DNA of 64,000 nucleotides from Charina bottae (lineage: Eukaryota; Chordata; Lepidosauria; Squamata; Charinaidae): positions 91,534,421 through 91,598,420 of the forward strand of contig JALMGJ010000005.1 of the NCBI GenBank assembly GCA_023362775.1, written 5' to 3'. The notes under the pieces were generated by a model. That model was not told the origin of the DNA and searched no databases. It saw only the letters and a program-made list of their open reading frames with translations. Positions 22,271 to 32,260 of this stretch are shown in pieces. The translations under genes and the position numbers were made by a program. Each line of letters starts with the position of its first letter. Within the stretch, counting starts at the first letter, position 1.

Positions 22271-22316
22271 TTCCTAACGTTTTGCCAGCATCTGTGGCCA
22301 GCATCTTCAGAGGGCA
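22271..22316 (-). ncRNA. Hammerhead-like core, degenerate
   Basis: On the minus strand, CTGAAGA, the GCTGGC...GCTGGC stem and then AAAAC in place of GAAAC. The conserved G is lost, so the left arm copy is probably inactive, unlike the right arm. Confidence 0.4.
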
Positions 22317-22579
22317 GGAGCACAGACAGAAGCACTCTTTCTGTGCTCAGGTAGAATGGCAATGTTTGGCAATGTTTGTTTTCTATTTATAGAGCTACGT
22401 TATAGGAGATTAGGTGGAAGGTAGCTCTATAAATATCACCAGATGGTCAATACCGAAATCAGATTGATTATGTACTTTGCAGCCAAAGATGGAGAAGCTC
22501 TATACAATCAGCAAAAACAAGACCTGGAGCTGACTGCGGCTCAGATCATGAGCTTCTTATCGCAAAATTTAGGCTTAAA

Positions 22580-23832
22580 TTGAAGAACGTAGGGAAAACC
22601 ACTAGACCACTCAGGTATGACCTAAATCATATCCCTTATGAATATACAGTGGAGGTGAGGAATAGATTTAAAGGATTAGATCTGGTAGACAGAGTGCCTG
22701 AAGAACTATGGATGGAGGTTTGTAACATTGTACAGGAGGCAGCAACTAAAACCATCCCAAAGAAAAAGAAATGCAAGAAAGCAAACGGCTGTCTGATGAG
22801 GCTTTACAAATAGCTGAGGAAAGAAGGAAAGCGAAAGGGAAGGGAGAAAGGGAAAGATATAACCAACTGAATGCAGATTTCCAGAGAATAGCAAGGAGAG
22901 ATAAGAAGGCCTTCTTAAATGAACACTGCAAAGAAATCGAGGAAAACAATAGAATGGGGAAGACTAGACATCTCTTCAAGAAAATCGGAGATATCAAGGG
23001 AACGTTTTGTGCAAAGATGGGCATGATAAAGGACAAAAAAGGCAGGGACCTAACAGAAGCAGAAGAGATTAAGAAGAGGTGGCAAGAATACACAGAAGAA
23101 CTATACAAGAAAGATCTTAATATCCCTGATAAATACGATGGTGTGGTCACTGACCTTGAGCCGGACATCCTAGAGAGTGAAGTCAAGTGGGCCTTAGGAA
23201 GCATTACTAAAAACAAAGCTAGCGGAGAAGACAGTATCCCAGCTGAGCTATTTAAAATCCTAAAAGATGATGCTGTTAAAGTGCTGCACTCAATATGCCA
23301 ACAAATTTGGAAAACTCAACAGTGGCCACAGGATTGGAAAAGGTCAGTTTACGTTCCAATTCCAAAGAAAGGCAATGCCAAAGAATGTTCAAACTACCGT
23401 ACAATTGCGCTCATTTCACATGCTAGCAAGGTTATGCTCAAAATCCTACAAGCTAGGCTTCAGCAGTATGTGAACCGAGAACTACCAGAAGTGCAAGCTG
23501 GGTTTCGAAGAGGCAGAGGAACTAGAGATCAGATTGGCAACATTCGCTGGATCATGGAAAAAGCAAGAGAGTTCCAGAAAAACATCTACTTCTGCTTCAT
23601 TGACTACGCTAAAGCCTTTGATTGTGTGGATCACAACAAACTGTGGCAAAGTCTTAAAGAGATGGGAGTACCAGACCACCTTACCTGTCTCCTGAGAAAC
23701 CTGTATGCGGGTCAAGAAGCAACAGTTAGAACCGGACATGGAACAACCGACTGGTTCAAAATTGGGAAAGGAGTACGACAAGGCTGTATATTATCACCCT
23801 GCTTATTTAACTTATATGCAGAGTACAGATGA
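22580..23832 (+). pseudogene. BovB reverse transcriptase (broken)
   Basis: Two overlapping open segments (22580-22813 and 22771-23832) carry the linker and RT: NKASGEDSIPAELFKIL, NYRTIALISHASKV, CFIDYAKAFDCVDH (motif A) and GVRQGCILSPCLFNLYAE (motif B). A frameshift near 22785 lies in the KKKKCKKA region. Directly after YAEY a deletion of roughly 85 bp relative to the copy at 5943-9009 removes the segment up to the catalytic YADD and changes frame, so RT activity is impossible. Confidence 0.9.
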
Positions 23833-24580
23833 TACCACCCTAATGGCAGAAAGCGAAGAGGAACTAAAGAGCCTCTTGATGAGGGTGAAAGAGGAGAGTG
23901 CAAAAGCTGGCTTGAAACTCAACATTAAAAAAACTCAGATCGTGGCATCTGGTCCCATCACTTCCTGGCAAATAGAAGGGGAAGAAATGGAAGCAGTGAC
24001 AGATTTTATTTTCTTGGGCTCCAAGATCACCGCAGATGGTGACTGCAGCCATTAAATTTAAAGACGTTTGCTCCTTGGGAGAAAAGCTATGGCAAACCTA
24101 GACAGCATATTAAAAAGCAGAGACATCACCTTGCCGACAAAGGTCCGTATAGTTAAAGCTATGGTTTTTCCAGTAGTAATGTATGGCTGTGAGAGTTGGA
24201 CCATAAGGAAGGCTGAGCGCCGAAGAATTGATGCTTTCGAGCTGTGGTGCTGGAGAAGACTCTTAAGAGTCCCTTGGACTGCAAGGAGGTCAAACCAGTC
24301 AATCCTAAAGGAAATCAACCCTGACTGCTCATTGGAAGGACAGATACTGAAGCTGAAGCTCAAATACTTTGGCCACCTAATGCGAAGAGAGGACTCACTG
24401 GAAAAGACCCTGATGCTGGGAAAGACTGAAGGCAAAAGGAGAAGGGGACGGCAGAGGATGAGGTGGTTAGATAGCATCACCGATGTAATGAACATGAATT
24501 TGAGTAAACTCCGGGAGACAGTGGGGGACAGAAAGGCCTGGCGTGCTATGGTCCATGAGGTCACGAAGAGTCGGTCATGA
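23827..24580 (+). pseudogene. BovB ORF C-terminal domain (broken)
   Basis: Open segments 23705-24055 and 24068-24580 resume after the deletion with DDTTLMAESEEELKSLL and run through FIFLGSKITADGDCSH. A stop near 24054 replaces the start of the EIKRR block. The rest continues RIVKAMVFPVVMYGCESW, RVPWTARRSNQSIL, YFGHLMRREDSLEK and VHEVTKSRS. Confidence 0.88.
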
Positions 24581-24684
24581 CTAAACGACTGAACAACAAC
24601 AACAAGCTCTATAAATAGAAAACAAACATTGCCAAACATTGCCATTCTACCTGAGCACAGAAAGAGCGCTTCTGTCTGTGCTCC

Positions 24685-24731
24685 TGCCCTCTGAAGATGC
24701 TGGCCACAGATGCTGGCGAAACGTTAGGAAC
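24685..24731 (+). ncRNA. Hammerhead-like core in PLE right arm
   Basis: CTGAAGA at 24691, stem GCTGGC...GCTGGC (with wobble pairs), GAAAC at 24718-24722, then GTTAGG. The intact core contrasts with the mutated left arm. Confidence 0.45.
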
Positions 24732-24974
24732 CACAACTTCCAGAAGACGGCCACACTGCCCGGAAGACCCACAACAACCATTACCTCACTGTCATTGAAA
24801 CAAGTGAAATTGTGCAATCAGCAATGTTCATATGCTCATTCAACAGCCTAAATAAATAAAACAACTTAAATAAATAAATTATTGGTAGGCAGAGTGCTGT
24901 TGTCTCTGCGTGATTTAATAGAATCAGGAGTTCTATTGGCTTTCATCTGATGTTAGTGCTTGAAGAATAAGACT

Positions 24975-25047
<73 letters not shown>
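24975..25047. repeat. (AAAG)n then (GA)n microsatellite
   Basis: A short AAAG run followed by about 28 GA dinucleotides. Confidence 0.95.
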
Positions 25048-25052
<5 letters not shown>

Positions 25053-25860
25053 GATTTTTACATCTTACTCTTCATCCATTCCACCTATTATTCTCCTATT
25101 AATTTATTTCCTTTTTAATCTTCTGGATGAAATTAGAACGAATTTTGAGTAATTCTGCAAAAGTCCCCACCTGCAATAGCAGATATATGCTTTAATTATG
25201 ACAATCCTTTCTTTCTGATAATTCAGTATTCCACCCACAATATCTCTCCTCCCCACATACGACTGGAAGTGTTTGTTCTCATTCTGTTCATATTCCTCTT
25301 GCTGCTTTTATTATCCGTTCCTATAGATCATGAACAATTATTGTAACTTACTTCAGAAAACTTATTCTAAACTTTTTCGAAAAACACAAAAGTCATTCCG
25401 ACAAAGTTGTCAGAGGATCAGGAGCCACTGGGATGCCCTGCTAATGGCACAATTAGATGTAATACAGTCTTGTGAATTAACCTCATTACAGCTCCCCAGC
25501 TCCCTTTGAAATATGTGCCATGACATTTTCACATTAGACATTTCTTTTCCTTTTTGTAGAGCAGCCAACTGTGTCAAGCTGCAGAGGGGAGGCTGGTAGA
25601 ACAAGAATATCACCTCATGATTTCCAGGCGGAATAACAGTAAATATTACGGGAGAAAGAAGAGGTTGGAAGTAGAATTGTGTTTTCAGTGACAAACCCAC
25701 ATTTGATGTCCTGATCAGTTACTGGCAAGAAGGTTTATTTTATGAGAAACGCAGCTTCCTGCAGTGCAGAAAAAGCACTCAGCCTGCATGAATGACATGC
25801 CAAGACTAGACTATATATGTACTTCCTGAGGGCAGAAGAAGACAGAGAACTGAGAAGTTA
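25048..25860. other. No recognisable feature
   Basis: No family recognised. A minus-strand frame of 96 codons at 25410-25700 lacks any domain. Confidence 0.35.
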
Positions 25861-25902
25861 GGAGCGAAATCATTGCAGGTAGCTTGCACTGCATCCAGGG
25901 CT

Positions 25903-26013
25903 ATGGCAGATTGGCAGCGCGTCCTCGCCTTCTTCAGTGATTGGGCAAACAGCTCCAACAGAGCCAGTGGGACAGAGAACGAAACCAATATCATGGAATC
26001 TAAATCACCAGAG
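25903..26013 (+). other. Possible host exon (weak)
   Basis: An ATG at 25903 in the context GGGCTATGG opens 37 codons (MADWQRVLAFFSDWANSS...) ending at CAGAG followed by a GTAAAC donor-like site at 26014. An acceptor-like CATTGCAG ends at 25878, and a TATATAT lies near 25812. The peptide is balanced in composition and not part of any repeat seen here. I do not recognise it. It may equally be chance. Confidence 0.18.
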
Positions 26014-26273
26014 GTAAACCTAGCTTGTAACAACCCTGTTGTGTATCTCATTTGCTATTTATTTTGCTCTGTTGTGCAAATTATTTTTCTATAATCACAT
26101 CGTTGAAAAAACTCCCCAATACACATACACAACAGATATGCAGGATTTGTCACCATAAAACTTGAATTACAGTCTTGCTTGGGGAAAGGAGGAGAAGCAA
26201 TAATACCTGGAAATTTCAAGCCTATTCTTAAAAAAAAAAAAAGAGGGGAGGATGGGGAGTTATACCAATAAAG

Positions 26274-26341
26274 GGGAAGGAAGGAAGGAAGGAAGGAAGG
26301 AAGGAAGGAAGGAAGGAAGGAAGGAAGGAAGGAAGGAAGGA
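26274..26341. repeat. (GGAA)n microsatellite
   Basis: About sixteen GGAA tetramers. Confidence 0.95.
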
Positions 26342-26387
26342 ATTTGTTCTTTGGTATGTGGAACAATAGTTGCATATTTCTACAAAG

Positions 26388-26659
26388 CAGGGGTCCGCAA
26401 CCTGTTAGGAAGTGGGCTGTAAAGCAGGTGAGTGGTGGTGGTCTGCGCGATTGTCTCCCGCCTGTAAACTCCGCCCCATCCACGTGATTGGCTCCCGCCT
26501 GCAAACCCCACCCCCTGTCCGCGCGATTGGCTCCTGCCTGCAAACTCCAGGCCTCCTGGTCCGTGCGATTGGCTCCCGCCTGCAAACCCCACCCCCCAGT
26601 ACATGAAAAAATTGTCTTCCACGACTGGTCCCTGGTGCCAAAAATGTTGGGTACCCCTG
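26388..26659 (+). mobile_element. hAT-like MITE with internal minisatellite
   Basis: Termini CAGGGGTCCGCAAC and GTTGGGTACCCCTG are inverted repeats, bounded by a perfect 8-bp duplication CTACAAAG (26380-26387 and 26660-26667), the hAT length. Inside, about four units of 38-42 bp with the core GATTGGCTCCCGCCTGCAAA form a minisatellite. GAAAAAATTGTCTTCCACG near the right end is the subterminal block. There is no transposase. Confidence 0.9.
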
Positions 26660-26719
26660 CTACAAAGGATACATAGCCCCTCTGGCTAGATTGGTTAGAA
26701 CAATTGTGAAAAGACAGCA

Positions 26720-26745
26720 GGAGGAGGAGGAGGAGGAGGTGGAGT
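26720..26745. repeat. (GGA)n microsatellite
   Basis: Seven or so GGA triplets. Confidence 0.85.
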
Positions 26746-26819
26746 AGAGGAAAAAGACAAATTAGTTTAACAGGAATTAAACTGGAATTTGTCCTCACAA
26801 CAAGTGTAAAGCCCATTTT

Positions 26820-27730
26820 TGTTTTCCTTATCTTTCACCACACGGTCTCTGGCAACTGATGATCCCCCGTGGAATTAATTTCCCCTTTCATCTTCTGAGA
26901 CAATGTTTAAAAAGCAAATTAGTGCACACATACACACCTCTTCAGTTAACAGGGTATTTAATTTTCCTGTGGAAGAGTAGCTGGGTTTAAAATACTAAAG
27001 AGAACATGAACTGCACATGGGATGGAAGTCTGGTTTGCTTCTTGGAGGTGGGGAAGACAAATGTCCTTTTAATTAATTTATTTATTTGTTTGGTAAAAAT
27101 GACCTGGCCTTTGTGATCTTCATGATCAGAAAAAGTGGGGTGGGGAAAAAACATCAGAGAGAAAGAAAGAGGGAGGGAGGGAGGGAGGGAGTTCAAAGCG
27201 TTACACTTTGATAATTGAAAATGCAAGGACAGAAACAGCTAACTAAACACTCACTCACAGAGTCACATAGACATACATGTACTTGTAATTCCCAGCTTTA
27301 GTTGTAATTCCCAACTCAGCCTCCTTGCTTTGCTTTCTCTTCCTCCATTGATTCTCTTAAAAAGAGGGGAAGAAAAGGCTGCAATCCTTAAAAAAAAATG
27401 TGCATTTCTCTCTTCTTGCCTTTTGCAATTATGGATAGATCTCTGCTGCAGAGTCAGAGAGAGGCTCAATGCAGAAGAAATGTGGATAAGAGAACTGAAA
27501 GAGATGTTGAGGCCAGGGGATGACTTCAGTCCCCCATCTGTTCTTTCCCCTCCTGCCTGTTCTGTATTGAGCTCTGAATTGATCATTGTGCATTGCGTGC
27601 ACACCTCCTGGACCTGAAGAACTGCAATATATTTGTGCAATTCTGGACAAGAGGGACAAGCTTTAGAGATCTATACAGTATTAACTGTTTTAGTTGCTCA
27701 CCACAAGGAAAGCAGCAGGGAAATTGGGGA
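26820..27730. other. Unassigned intergenic DNA
   Basis: Includes an (AGGG)n run near 27169-27190. A 95-codon plus-strand frame (27330-27617) has no domain. Confidence 0.35.
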
Positions 27731-27732
27731 CT

Positions 27733-28085
27733 GGGACGCGGTGGCTCAGCGGGTTAAACCGCTGAAGCTGTATGACTGCCGGTCGGAAGGTCGGCAGTTC
27801 GAATCCCCACGCAACGAGGTGAGCTCTCGTTGCTAGTCCCAGCTCCTGTCGACCCAACAGTTTGAAAGCTTAGCAAGTAGATAAATTGGGTACCACCTTA
27901 AAGTGGGAAAAATATGCTGGCTCCTGTCCTGTCAGGGGTCAGGTTCCATCGGACGGAAGATCTTTCGAATGGCTGCAGATCCCGGAAGCAACAAACATCT
28001 ACAGGAAGTTAGCAGCCGGATCCAATGCAAGGCACCTTGGGACATGTAGTCCGGAAAGCCAGGAAGAGCCGGTTCCCATACCCCC
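27733..28085 (+). mobile_element. tRNA-headed SINE, variant family
   Basis: The head has an A box (GGTGGCTCAGCGGGTTAAAC) and a B box (AGTTCGAATCC near 27798). The body block AAGCTTAGCAAGTAGATAAA resembles the Sauria-type body, but the rest diverges (ATGCTGGCTCCTGTCCTGTC and on) and there is no ACCTTT tail. The 3' limit is uncertain. It is probably a SINE with a Sauria-like head joined to a different 3' part. Confidence 0.65.
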
Positions 28086-28208
28086 TCCCCTTGCGCGTGG
28101 ATTGTATAATGAAAAGAACACTGTATAACTTGATGTCAATCGAAGAGAATATTTGTAGCTCAGGGTTGAACTGGGGAGTCTTTGGTGCTCTCTGAGCCTT
28201 GTTGTTTT

Positions 28209-28257
28209 CTTGCAGACGTTTCATTGCCAGGCTAGGCAACATCTTCAGTGCGAAAAG
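28209..28257 (-). ncRNA. Hammerhead-like core, second PLE family
   Basis: On the minus strand: CTGAAGA, stem GTTGCC/GGCAAT, GAAAC, then GTC, the canonical hammerhead cleavage triplet. Upstream TTTTCGCA and downstream TGCAAGAAAA pair as helix I with one mismatch. One unpaired T follows CTGAAGA. Confidence 0.55.
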
Positions 28258-29237
28258 GGAGTGGAACTTGCTGTCTGTTTATATACCCTGGCTTGTCCTG
28301 CCTGTGTTGGTGGGGGTCTTGTACTCTCCTTGGTAGTTCCTTGATTGGGCTGTTGTGTGCTGTTTGGGTGATTGACTGAGTTAATAGTTCCTTGATTAAG
28401 GTCTATTGTGTTATTTGATTGCTCCTCTGCTGCTAATCTTGCTGTTAATCTATGCATATCTTGTTGTTGATTGCTGGCCCAGGGGTGTTCTGGTCTTCTG
28501 GCTATTCTATTGTCTCTTATGAATGGTATGTAAATGTTGTTAACCTCTATGTGTCTGTTGATGGCTGCTTTTTCTGAGTGCCAAGCTTCCAGGAATTCTC
28601 TAGCATTTTTGGATTTGGCCTGGTCTAATATGCTCACAGTTTCCCAGTTGAAAGTATGGTTAAGTCTGTCCATGTGTTGTGAGATTAAGGAGTTTTCATC
28701 ATGTCTTCTGACTGCTAGTTGGTGTTCGTGGATGCGTTCTGCTAGTCTTCTGCCAGTCTGTCCTACATAGTGGCTGTTACAGTCCTTACACTGTATGTTG
28801 TAGATAACTCGTGTTTTTTCTTCTTGGGCTACTGGATCTTTTGGTTTACTTACAATGTTCTGAAGGGTTTTGGTTGGTTTGTGTGCTACAGTGATGCCGT
28901 GTGGATATAACAGTCTATTAGTAGTTTCTGAGATGTTTCTGATGTATGGCAGTGTAATCCTTTTCATAGCTTCTGTTGGTTTTGCTGTGATAGGTTGCGT
29001 GGTCAGGCACTTTTTGATAAAGTTGTGTGGATATCCATTTTGCTGGAAGATGCTATATAAGTGGTCTGTTTCCTTTTTCTGGTGTTCTGGGTTGCTGCAG
29101 TGTGTTTGTGCTCGTCTGAATAGTGTTCTTACACAGCTCCTCTTGTGTGAGGTTGGGTTATTGCTTTGATAGTGGAGCATTTGGTTAGTGTGGGTAGATT
29201 TCCGGTAGACTTGTGTTTCTAGAATGCCATCAAGTAC
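28245..29237 (-). pseudogene. PLE RT end plus GIY-YIG endonuclease
   Basis: The frame is open for 356 codons from 29315 to 28245, but the first 26 codons are translated L2-like flank. PLE homology starts at LDGILETQVYRKSTHTN, after the RT palm. Within the open frame, residues 170-172 are VIY and 183-185 YVG, preceded by the zinc-ligand-like pair CKDC (176-179). An arginine (R190) and the glutamates of REFLEAWHSE (240-243) match the nuclease active site. The C-terminus is rich in Gln/Asn/Thr. The nuclease domain is uninterrupted, but the RT catalytic part is gone. Confidence 0.88.
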
Positions 29238-29249
29238 ATAACTTGATGT

Positions 29250-29335
29250 ATACCGATGTATGTAAGCCGCCCAGAGTCCTCCGTTAGGGAGGGGATGGGC
29301 GGGGTATAAATACAAATATAAATAAATAAATAAAT
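29250..29335 (+). mobile_element. L2/CR1-like LINE 3' tail
   Basis: GTAAGCCGCCCAGAGTCC and GGGCGGGGTATAAATAC are followed by AAATA repeats. The piece resembles the tails at 9658, 52334 and 63690 and is the right flank of the PLE insertion. Confidence 0.65.
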
Positions 29336-29339
29336 TGAA

Positions 29340-30939
29340 ACCACTGAGGCACTAGCGGAATAGATTGAGGACATTTGATGGTTGTTCTCCCACAAAACCG
29401 TCCCTGCCAATGACTTGCCTTTCAACAATTATGAGGTTCTTGGCAACACACAGACTTCATCAGACGCTGTACAGTCTTTGGGGTGTTAAGATCTTAAGGG
29501 AGTCAATATGCAAGTTTTTACTATCAAAAGAGCAGCCTTGTGGTTATCAGGAATGCTGAGGAAATTTAACTCTTTCTTTCCCTGACCTGCTCCTAACTAA
29601 AGTTGCCTCTCTGAAGCTGTTACTTGCATTTCAAGCAGAGCTTTAAATATATGCACAGAATTAGGATTGTATTAAATTTGCCCCTAGGTGTGAATCAGCT
29701 GATTCTTAATCCCATCATCTGTGTGAAACATTCAAGATCAGCTCTGGTGATATGTGAGCTAGAGAAAACTTAAAAAAAGAGAAGAGAAGATGGCTGGGTG
29801 AAATGAATCATCTGTTTGCATAATAATTATATTAAGAAGCAATGCCAACCTTTAGACACTTTATAAATGGAGCTCCCTCCCCTTTTTGAATATAGCCACA
29901 TACAGAAATGTTTTTCTATATGCAAGTAACAGCTTTTATAGAAACATATAGAAATGTTTTGAAAATAATATATTTGCAGCAAGCAAAATAACTTTTCTGC
30001 TAATGCTCTAGGTTATAAAAACATCATTTTCCATAGTATAAAAATATAAAATTAAAAAAAAAATGCTTAAAATGCTGTTCAGCAAATTTATTTAGTTAAA
30101 AACAGTGGGGAAAATACCTCAAATTTCTTGATTCAACACAAAGCACATTTCATGAAAATTTGCCATCTTTTATATGAGCTTGAGTTCAACTATATGAACT
30201 CGGGTTTTATTTTATCTTTCAAAAGGCCTAGGTATGCACATCGGAAGTATTTACGAAGATAGGAGAGAACTGGTCATTGTCCACCACCAAAATTTAGGTC
30301 AAACTTAGAATCCTGCTTTAGGTCACCACAGCAGAAAATGTGGTTGAACTTTTATAGAGCTTAAATCTACCCTACCAATGTTCTTTCTTGACCTGAGGCA
30401 TTATAAACTCCCCTGTTGATTCTTAAAGGCGGATTTACATATGCAGATAAATCATGTGATATAGCTTATTAAGGATCATGCAACAGAATGCTTGCTAGTA
30501 TGAAAGAAACATTCTCCTGTGTGCGAGTCCTAATTAAAATATACAGTAGCCACCAATTAAAATCCAGTATCCGAATCCCCATAGTTTTGCTTGGGATCTT
30601 GCTGAATAAAAGAAAAGCCATAAATTCATAAAGAATCTTTTCCTCATTGATTAATTTTGAGCTATAATTACAATAGCAACTTTAGAAATAAGTCGGGTAG
30701 TTAATGTCCACAATTCGTGTTAAAACTCAGATTTAAAAATAAGAGCTTCATATTCAAGATGGAAAAGAACTTGCTGAATCGAAACATATGTCTGAATGTT
30801 TCAGCCTTTTAAACTTGATGCCATTACTTACTTGTTTTAGCAACCATTAACACAAAAATATGACAAATTCTTAATACTGCTCTCCATTATAAAACATCAT
30901 GGCATGTCAATGACAATCTATTAAGAAATACTAATATAT
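29340..30939. other. Unassigned AT-rich intergenic DNA
   Basis: No domain-bearing frames and no recognisable repeats over 1.6 kb. Confidence 0.4.
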
Positions 30940-30951
30940 TTCATGTTAGAT

Positions 30952-31346
30952 TTGTTGTTGTTTATTCGTTCAGTTGCTTCCGACTCTTCGTGACTTCATG
31001 GACCAGCCCACGCCAGAGCTTTCTGTCGGCCGTCACCATCCCCAGCTCCCCCCGGTCGAGTCTGTCACCTCCAGAATATCATCCATCCATCTTGCCCTTG
31101 GTCGGCCCCTCTTCCTTTTGCCTTCCACTTTCCCTAGCATCAGCATCTTCTCCAGGGAATCCTGTCTTCTCATTATGTGGCCAAAGTACTTCAGTTTTGC
31201 CTTCAATATCATTCCCTCAAGTGAGCAGTCTGGCTTTATTTCCTGGAGTATGGAGAGGTTTGATCTTCTTGCAGTCCAAGGCACTCTCAGAATTTTCCTC
31301 CAACACCACAGTTCAAAAGCATCAGCTCAGCCTTCCTTATGGTCCA
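30952..31346 (-). mobile_element. RTE-BovB 3' fragment with 12-bp duplication
   Basis: TTCATGTTAGAT (30940-30951 and 31347-31358) bounds a copy of the BovB C-terminal coding end and tail (minus-strand PWTARRSNLSILQEIK, YFGHIMRRQDS, RARWMDDI). Near 31320 a small internal deletion brings KAERR and ELW blocks together. Confidence 0.93.
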
Positions 31347-31479
31347 TTCATGTTAGATACAGGCAAATAAAAATTGACATTTCCATAATATTTAAATCCA
31401 ACCATCACAGAATGGCAAATGCTGCTATCAAGGATGACAATTCAGCAAATATTCAAACATTCACGCTACCCCAACATTT

Positions 31480-32260
31480 GCAGGAGGATCCAGCTCTTCA
31501 AGGCCTTCCAGAAGGCTAGGATGGCAGGGGGCTGCCAGATCTCGGGGGGAGGGTGTCCTACAGGGCAGAGGCTGCCACGGAGTAGGTGTGCTTCCTAGGT
31601 AGGCTGACCATATTTCCTTGAGACAAAAACAGGATATTGGGATGGCAAAACAGGATGGGGTCTTATGTAATATTCCATATTCATGAAAAAGACAGGGGTC
31701 CCCGCCCTCTGGTCCACATGATTGGCTCCCACCTGCAAACCCCACCCCCGGTCCATGCGATTGGCTCCTGCCTGCAAACCCTGCCCTCCAGTCTGTGCAA
31801 TTGGCTCCTGCCTGAAAACCCCACCCCAGTCCCTCCTTTGCCATGCGCTGATACGTGGGAGGGCTTCCTCTTCTGGACTCGCTCCGGCTCAGATCCTCCT
31901 TCTGCGCCATTCCCTCCAGGTTTAAAAAATGGGACAAAATTGAGATTTTTATCAAAACAACAGGATGATTGAAAAATGCTAAAAAAACAGGACTGTCCCA
32001 TTCAAAACGGAACGTATGGTCAGCCTATTCCTAGGACCTTTGAGAAGACAATATTTAAGGGAAGGGACCTGGAGCATGCCCACCCTATCCAACATGGTGG
32101 AACAGGCAGATACTCTCTCAGAGAGGCAGTTCTGCAAACAACCTTGTCTGGTGCCATTCAGGGATTTAAAAGTTATAACCAGCACCTTGAATTGCATCCA
32201 GACAGAAACTGGAAACTGAAAGCCAGTGCAGTTCATGCAGCAGTGGTATAATACAGGCAA
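31480..32260 (+). mobile_element. L2/CR1-like LINE 3' UTR relic (split by hAT)
   Basis: CAGCTCTTCAAGGCCTTCCAG and GCCAGATCTCGGGGGGAG before the MITE, and GGGATTTAAAAGTTATAACC plus CACCTTGAATTGCATCC after it, are blocks of an L2-like 3' region in correct order. The MITE at 31600-32027 interrupts it. Confidence 0.55.
31600..32027 (+). mobile_element. Second hAT-like MITE with the same minisatellite
   Basis: Termini TAGGCTGACCATA and TATGGTCAGCCTA are perfect 13-bp inverted repeats. A perfect 8-bp duplication TTCCTAGG (31592-31599 and 32028-32035) marks the insertion. The ends differ completely from those of the MITE at 26388-26659, yet 31700-31830 contains about three units of the same 38-42-bp repeat (core GATTGGCTCCTGCCTGCAAA). 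Confidence 0.92.

Larger units (their letters stand above)
22435..24604 (+). mobile_element. RTE-BovB LINE, 5'-truncated, nested in PLE hairpin
   Basis: A perfect 12-bp duplication, AGCTCTATAAAT (22423-22434 and 24605-24616), bounds this 2.17-kb copy. It begins within the endonuclease C-terminus (the CACCAGATGGTC block) and ends GACTGAACAACAACAACA. It belongs to a different BovB subfamily from 5943-9009, as shown by its end, GTCACGAAGAGTCGGTCATG. The duplication copies the start of the right PLE arm, proving that the BovB arrived after the hairpin. Confidence 0.95.
22188..24780 (+). mobile_element. Fold-back PLE derivative (host of a nested BovB)
   Basis: The left arm 22188-22396 and right arm 24605-24780 are long imperfect inverted repeats of the same family as the PLE at 12856-14720 (shared GTCGAAGGCTTTCACGGCCG and AGGAGCACAG blocks). 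Excluding the BovB, only a 26-bp spacer (22397-22422) separates the arms, so the element is a hairpin without coding sequence. Direct repeats TTACCT[T/C]ACTGT at 22176-22187 and 24781-24792 bound it. Both this target and that of the coding PLE end in ACTGT. Confidence 0.85.
28137..29237 (-). mobile_element. Second-family Penelope-like element, 5'-truncated
   Basis: A perfect 12-bp duplication, ATAACTTGATGT (28125-28136 and 29238-29249), bounds the element, which lies in the tail region of an L2-like LINE. On the minus strand it reads the end of the reverse transcriptase, a GIY-YIG nuclease and a terminus of about 110 bp with a hammerhead-like core. Related fragments are at 40338-40712, 42736-43002 and 44530-44645. 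Confidence 0.92.

Noticed and set aside
26412..26610. Regularly spaced repeats resembling a CRISPR array
   Set aside because: Units are contiguous minisatellite copies inside a hAT-like MITE in a vertebrate genome; no unique spacers.
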